Origin: an uncultured Dorea sp. | GTDB taxonomy: Bacteria; Bacillota; Clostridia; Lachnospirales; Lachnospiraceae | Direction of reading: 5' to 3' | Length of the DNA stretch: 25,719 nt | Assembly (NCBI GenBank): GCA_910584575.1 | Contig: CAJUBG010000056.1 | Coordinates: 1-25,719, forward strand | Part shown: piece after piece, positions 22,064-25,719 of the stretch | How the letters are laid out: every line of letters starts with the position of its first letter | How positions within the stretch are numbered: the stretch's first letter is position 1 | Made by a program: the position numbers and the translations under genes | The notes under the pieces: model-generated | Told to the model about the DNA's origin: nothing | Database searches by the model: none | The model's input: the letters and a program-made list of their open reading frames with translations, nothing else

Positions 22064-22300
22064 CAAATATTTGAACAAGTCTTTTGCTTCTTCCTTCTTT
22101 GTGGTGTCCTGAATATCCAAAACCTCTACCTTCACCGTCTTTGTACCAAACTGAATCTCAATTACGTCTCCAACCTTGACCTTCACGGATGCCTTTGCCA
22201 CCTGGCCGTTCACGGTCACACGCCCCGCGTCGCACGCCTCGTTAGCCACAGTCCTGCGCTTAATCAGGCGTGATACCTTTAAAAATTTATCTAATCTCAT
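22061..22300 (-). CDS. rqcP: S4-domain RNA-binding protein RqcP
   Basis: A 79-residue S4-fold protein. Bacillus RqcP (YabO) binds the 50S subunit and helps RqcH add alanine tails to stalled nascent chains in ribosome quality control. The S4 core is MRLDKFLKVSRLIKRRTVA through GRVTVNGQVAKASVKVKVGD, almost the whole protein. The ATG at 22300 has AAAGG nine bases upstream; an in-frame extension to 22399 runs through the HU terminator and is not real. The order rqcP-yabP-yabQ-divIC is the same as in Bacillus. HslR-like heat-shock S4 proteins are the alternative, but synteny favours RqcP. Confidence 0.92.
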   Translation of the reverse strand: MRLDKFLKVSRLIKRRTVANEACDAGRVTVNGQVAKASVKVKVGDVIEIQFGTKTVKVEVLDIQDTTKKEEAKDLFKYL

Positions 22301-22332
22301 AATCATTTCCCTTTCTGTACTGGTCTGCGCAC

Positions 22333-22373
22333 AAAAAAGATGCCCGAAGGTCATATCCGACCCCCGCGGCATC
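22333..22373 (-). terminator. Intrinsic terminator after HU
   Basis: A GC-rich stem of 14 pairs with a one-base bulge (22339-22352 with 22359-22373, loop of six) is followed on the minus strand by TTTTTT (22333-22338). It sits 71 bases after the HU stop and ends 32 bases before rqcP. Confidence 0.88.
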
Positions 22374-22444
22374 CTAATCCCATGTCCGGCAACCGACACA
22401 AAATATCTAAATCCATCCCCTGCCGATTACCTATACAAAATGAA

Positions 22445-22720
22445 TTACTCGTTGACAGCGTCCTTCAGCGCTTTACCAGCTTTAAACTTCGGAGCCTTGC
22501 AAGCCTCAATCTTCATCGTCTTGCCAGTCTGCGGATTCCTTCCCTCTCTTGCCTCTCTCTTGCTTACTTCAAAAGTACCGAATCCAACTAACTGAACCTT
22601 GTGCTCTTTCTTTAATTCATCTGTTACTACATCAATAAAAGCTTTTAACGCTTTTTCAGAATCCTTCTTGGATAATTCTGCCTGGTCAGCAATCGCTGCA
22701 ACTAATTCTGTCTTGTTCAT
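22445..22720 (-). CDS. hup: HU family DNA-binding protein
   Basis: A 91-residue nucleoid protein of standard HU length. It starts MNKTELVAAIADQAELSKKD, and the beta-arm region holds the signature VGFGTFEVSKREAREGRNPQTG, with the DNA-intercalating proline in GRNPQTG. It bends and compacts DNA as a dimer. It has its own strong promoter, a leader of about 90 bases, AGAGGAGG before the ATG and a strong terminator, so it is likely an abundant single-gene transcript with some read-through into rqcP. Confidence 0.97.
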   Translation of the reverse strand: MNKTELVAAIADQAELSKKDSEKALKAFIDVVTDELKKEHKVQLVGFGTFEVSKREAREGRNPQTGKTMKIEACKAPKFKAGKALKDAVNE

Positions 22721-22774
22721 GGATAATTTCCTCCTCTTGTTTACATATAGAATCCCTTATTATTCTATTATCTA

Positions 22775-22804
22775 TTATGCGGTCCCCACACAAACGTCGC
22801 ATAA
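22775..22804 (-). repeat. Hairpin in the HU leader
   Basis: Seven-base perfect arms TTATGCG (22775-22781) and CGCATAA (22798-22804) enclose 16 bases in the 5' leader of hup, starting about 10 bases after the expected transcription start. It could protect the 5' end of the mRNA. Confidence 0.5.
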
Positions 22805-22816
22805 AGACCTATGATA

Positions 22817-22847
22817 CAGTTATAACTGCTTTCCTGATAAATGTCAA
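22817..22847 (-). promoter_or_regulatory. Promoter of hup with an overlapping palindrome
   Basis: On the minus strand TTGACA (22842-22847) and TATAAC (22819-22824) are 17 bases apart. A perfect 12-base palindrome CAGTTATAACTG (22817-22828) covers the -10 box and could be an operator. Confidence 0.75.
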
Positions 22848-22883
22848 GGCAATTTCTTGTGTTTTCGCCGTATTTTCGGGATT

Positions 22884-24617
22884 CTAAAGCATCTTGTTAA
22901 TCATAGACAGAACTTCTTCTCCAAGCTTCGCTGACTTCTCATCTGCATCTGCAAGAGAGCTTCCCTTGATACCATAATAGAACTTCACCTTCGGCTCTGT
23001 TCCGGATGGCCTTACACAAAGCCATGCATCGTCCGTCAAATCATAATACAGAACATTCGACTTCGGCAAGCCGGTTCCTGTCACTTCTCCTGTTGCTATA
23101 TCCTTGACTGTCTCTGCCTGGTAATCTCTTGCCTTCACAACCTTGTATCCTCCAACCTCTGCCGGCGGATTCTTGCGCAGCGTCTCCAGAATCTCCTGAA
23201 TCTTCTGTAAGCCTTCGATTCCCTTCAATGTAATGGACTGGATATCGTCTTTATAATAACCATACTTGTCATACATGTCCACCATAGCGTCCCACAGAGT
23301 CTTGCCCTGGGTCTTATAGTAAGCGGCAGCCTCGCACAGAGCCATAGTCGCAACAATCGCATCCTTATCTCTGGCATGGGTCCCAATCAGACAGCCATAG
23401 CTCTCCTCAAATCCAAAGAGATAAGAACCCTTGCCGGTTGTCTCAAATCCTAAAATCTGCTGCCCGATAAATTTGAAGCCTGTCAGCACTTCAATCAGTC
23501 CAATGCCATAACCCTTTGCAATGGCATCTGCCAGATTAGACGTAACGATGGTCTTAATCAGATATCCGTCCTCCGGAAGCCCCTTTGTCGCTTTGCGCTG
23601 TCCAATCTCATAATCAGCAAGGAGACAGCCGGACATATTGCCTGTCAGCACCTTGTACTCGCCTGATTTTGCATCCTTCACATACACGCCGAGACGGTCT
23701 GCATCCGGATCTGTGGCAAGCACCAAATCTGCGTCTACCTCCTTCGCAAGCTTCAATCCCAGTTCAAATGCCTCCTTCGCCTCCGGATTCGGATAAGAAA
23801 CCGTCGGGAATTCACCGTCCGGCAATTCCTGTTCCTTTACAACATAAACATTCTCAAAGCCAAGCTCTTTCAAAATGCGCCTTGCCGGAATATTACCTGT
23901 TCCGTGAAGCGGGCTGTATACTATCTTGAGGTCTTTTCCAACCGCATCAATAGAATCCTGATGGATTACCTGCTTCTTAAGCTCTGCAATGTAACCGTCG
24001 TCTACTGCCGCGCCGATTACCTCGTACATACCTGCGGCCTTTGCTTCCTCAAGCCCCATCGTCTTAACCGTATTATAATCCTCAACAGCCTTCACCTCGT
24101 CCATGATTCCCTTATCATGGGGCGGTGTAATCTGAGCGCCGTCCTCCCAGTATACCTTGTATCCGTTATACTCCGGCGGATTGTGGCTTGCCGTAATATT
24201 AATTCCGGCGATGCAGCCAAGAGAGCGTACTGCATAAGACAGCTCAGGCGTCGGACGCAGAGACTCGAAAACGTACGCCTTAATTCCGTTCGCCCCAAGG
24301 CATAGAGCCGCCTCATCCGCGAATTCCGGAGACATACGGCGGGAATCATATGCGATTGCCACGCCCTTCTTCTGTCCGTCCTTACTGATAATGTAGTTCG
24401 CAAGTCCCTGGGTTGCCTTCCTCACCGTATAAATGTTCATACGGTTCGTCCCTGCGCCGATGATTCCCCTAAGGCCCGCTGTTCCGAATTCCAAATCCTT
24501 ATAAAAACGTTCCTTAATCTCGTTGTCATCCTTAGCAATGCTTCTTAATTCTTCTTTTGTAGCTTCGTCGAAGTATGGGTCCTTAAGCCATCCTTCATAT
24601 CTTTCACGGTATTCCAT
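22884..24617 (-). CDS. pgcA: Phosphoglucomutase / phospho-sugar mutase
   Basis: A 577-residue alpha-D-phosphohexomutase of the PgcA type, interconverting glucose-6-phosphate and glucose-1-phosphate (possibly also phosphomannose or phosphopentose). Motifs: phosphoserine loop TASHNPPEYNG with Ser144, magnesium loop DPDADR (303-308), sugar-binding GFEESYG, and C-terminal phosphate-binding RPSGTEPK. It would link glycolysis to glycogen, UDP-glucose and envelope sugars, and would process glucose-1-phosphate from alpha-glucans. AGGAGG precedes the ATG. The gene has its own sigma-A promoter in the gap after cotS. I see no clear terminator between its stop and the hup promoter. Confidence 0.95.
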   Translation of the reverse strand: MEYRERYEGWLKDPYFDEATKEELRSIAKDDNEIKERFYKDLEFGTAGLRGIIGAGTNRMNIYTVRKATQGLANYIISKDGQKKGVAIAYDSRRMSPEFADEAALCLGANGIKAYVFESLRPTPELSYAVRSLGCIAGINITASHNPPEYNGYKVYWEDGAQITPPHDKGIMDEVKAVEDYNTVKTMGLEEAKAAGMYEVIGAAVDDGYIAELKKQVIHQDSIDAVGKDLKIVYSPLHGTGNIPARRILKELGFENVYVVKEQELPDGEFPTVSYPNPEAKEAFELGLKLAKEVDADLVLATDPDADRLGVYVKDAKSGEYKVLTGNMSGCLLADYEIGQRKATKGLPEDGYLIKTIVTSNLADAIAKGYGIGLIEVLTGFKFIGQQILGFETTGKGSYLFGFEESYGCLIGTHARDKDAIVATMALCEAAAYYKTQGKTLWDAMVDMYDKYGYYKDDIQSITLKGIEGLQKIQEILETLRKNPPAEVGGYKVVKARDYQAETVKDIATGEVTGTGLPKSNVLYYDLTDDAWLCVRPSGTEPKVKFYYGIKGSSLADADEKSAKLGEEVLSMINKML

Positions 24618-24645
24618 TTTTGTACCTCCTGTCCTTAATGATTCT

Positions 24646-24674
24646 ATTATACAACAGGAATCTACAAATGAAAA
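24646..24674 (-). promoter_or_regulatory. Promoter of pgcA
   Basis: On the minus strand TTTTCA (24669-24674) and TATAAT (24646-24651) are 17 bases apart; the -35 lies in the last codons of the cotS-like gene. This lets the mutase be made in growing cells although the gene upstream is probably sporulation-specific. Confidence 0.65.
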
Positions 24675-25675
24675 GAAAATATCTCTTGTAAAAACCGCTT
24701 CTTTTCCTCCGTCTGCCGGATTGCCATACCAAGCTTCTCAATACTCTTGGCAGAAATCCATGCCTTATTAGAATGATAGTAGGAATTAGCGACCTTCCAG
24801 AATTTCTCAGGGTAAATGAGCCTCACCTTAAGATATTCTATTTCTTCCCTGGAAATGGGCCGGATTGCCGAATAGGCATTCAGCATGTTATCTCCGAGAC
24901 GAACCTTCCATCCCTGCTTCTCCATCACCTTCCGCAGAAAATAATATAAATCCTCCACCTGTACATCCCTCTTGAATTTCTCAAAGTTCGTGACCGCTAT
25001 CTGGTACGGCTCTTTCCTGTGACTGTATTCGCCGGAAAGCATTAAAATATTATGGTAGTTGTACTCCCCATGAGTCATACACCCTTTTTCCACGCTCTCC
25101 CTGTATATTTTATCGTAGTCAGAGCCCTCCAGCTCATTGATGGCGCTGTCCGCCCACTGGTACATTTGCTCAAAATATTTCAGAAAAGCTGACTCGAACT
25201 CTCCCTTTGGCGCTATCCCGCGCATGAATTTCCGCACTTTCTTTAATTCTCGGTTATGGCGGAGGTATTCCTCCCCCAGATGAGCCCCTGGCGCAACGCT
25301 ATGCTCAAGTTTTCTGCACATCAGCACGTGCAGCTTCGCCAGGTTCCCTGACGACGCAAGCAGTTCAGCCGGTTTCTTGATATCACACTCCCGCCCCTGG
25401 AACCAGGATTTCAGCAAATACTGGCCTCCGTCCTCTGACACGGCGAGATATTCCCCTTCCTTCGTCTGTATGATCCTGTCTGTTCGGGTATATCCTTGCT
25501 CATTAAGATACTCATGCAACTCATACAACGCAGGAATACGCTTTTCTGACACCTTCACTTCCTTCAGCAGCAGAAGCCCCTGGTTCGAGTCGCATAAAAC
25601 AGCACCCCTCGTCTTGCGGGTGCCGCTGACTTCTACATCATACTGTTCTAATACATTTAGTTCATACTCCTGCAT
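24662..25675 (-). CDS. CotS family spore coat protein (kinase-like fold)
   Basis: A 337-residue protein of the CotS/YtaA/YutH group, spore coat proteins with an aminoglycoside-phosphotransferase (kinase-like) fold. The N-lobe includes TRKTRGAVLCDSNQGLLLLKEV (in parts: TRKTRGAVLC, GLLLLKEV with the lysine) and the family motif WFQGRECDIKKP (91-102). The catalytic loop, HGD in active enzymes, is HGEYNYHN (202-209), and the metal-binding DFD is NFE (230-232), so kinase activity is doubtful. It ends with the usual IRPISREEIEYLKVRLIYPEKFWKVA region (split as IRPISREEIEYL and IYPEKFWKVANSYY). The ATG at 25675 has AGGGG six bases upstream; ATGs further up sit on that site. A mother-cell sigma -10 lies 35 bases upstream. 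Confidence 0.85.
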   Translation of the reverse strand: MQEYELNVLEQYDVEVSGTRKTRGAVLCDSNQGLLLLKEVKVSEKRIPALYELHEYLNEQGYTRTDRIIQTKEGEYLAVSEDGGQYLLKSWFQGRECDIKKPAELLASSGNLAKLHVLMCRKLEHSVAPGAHLGEEYLRHNRELKKVRKFMRGIAPKGEFESAFLKYFEQMYQWADSAINELEGSDYDKIYRESVEKGCMTHGEYNYHNILMLSGEYSHRKEPYQIAVTNFEKFKRDVQVEDLYYFLRKVMEKQGWKVRLGDNMLNAYSAIRPISREEIEYLKVRLIYPEKFWKVANSYYHSNKAWISAKSIEKLGMAIRQTEEKKRFLQEIFSFHL

Positions 25676-25709
25676 ATCCATCCCCTGCACTTACATTACA
25701 TATTCTCTC

Positions 25710-25718
25710 TAACGTATG
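25710..25718 (-). promoter_or_regulatory. Candidate sigma-K/sigma-E -10 element of the cotS-like gene
   Basis: CATACGTTA on the minus strand fits the -10 pattern CATAnnnTA of mother-cell sporulation sigma factors, 35 bases before the start codon. The -35 would lie outside the window, so this is half a promoter. Confidence 0.45.
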
Positions 25719-25719
25719 A

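Noticed and set aside
22301..22399. Upstream extension of RqcP
   Set aside because: It runs through the HU terminator hairpin, and the S4 family starts at MRLDKFL.
1..25719. CRISPR arrays, prophage, tRNA genes or large accessory system
   Set aside because: No regular spaced repeats, phage genes or cloverleaf sequences were seen; the window is mostly core genes in conserved order.

Overview
The window looks like a chromosomal segment of a low-to-moderate GC, spore-forming anaerobic Clostridia, most likely a Lachnospiraceae gut bacterium. This is inferred from the split transketolase, the HU/rqcP/yabP/yabQ/divIC/spoIIE/tilS/hpt/ftsH cluster, a CotS-type coat protein and the lysM/DUF5711/cvpA trio. 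Genes are dense and nearly all on the minus strand; only methionine aminopeptidase is on the plus strand. I see no rRNA or tRNA gene body, CRISPR array, insertion sequence or prophage.

Layout, left to right. (1) 1-403: two tandem strong sigma-A promoters fire leftward out of the window and look like those of a stable-RNA (probably rRNA) operon. An intrinsic terminator for the neighbouring operon follows. (2) 404-3748: a cell-envelope operon, read lysM protein, DUF5711 protein, CvpA-like protein. (3) 4026-6480: a non-oxidative pentose-phosphate operon of transaldolase and the two half-transketolase subunits. (4) 6698-11516: pfk, dnaX, ybaB, recR and a LacI-family regulator, apparently one transcription unit. 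(5) 11736-13451: map on the plus strand, convergent with an Rpn-family PD-(D/E)XK nuclease gene that carries a strong internal start. (6) 13540-20885: spoIIE, tilS, hpt, ftsH and a cytoplasmic GH13 alpha-glucan hydrolase. (7) 20981-22720: HU, rqcP, yabP, yabQ and divIC. (8) 22884-25675: phosphoglucomutase and a CotS-like spore coat protein.

The carbon genes fit together. GH13 and phosphoglucomutase handle alpha-glucans and hexose phosphates, Pfk commits carbon to glycolysis, and transaldolase plus transketolase interconvert pentose and hexose phosphates. The second theme is division and sporulation (DivIC, YabP, YabQ, SpoIIE, FtsH, CotS).

Most of the window is core genome. The points most worth a second look are: the rpn gene with a predicted intragenic in-frame small protein (possible toxin/antitoxin in one gene); a SpoIIE without its membrane domain; a LysM membrane protein whose N-terminal half resembles a degenerate JAMM/MPN domain; a Pfk with an unusual substrate-site signature; a CotS kinase-fold protein with degraded catalytic motifs; and candidate sporulation-sigma promoters before yabP and cotS. 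All calls rest on reading the sequence; no database search was run.
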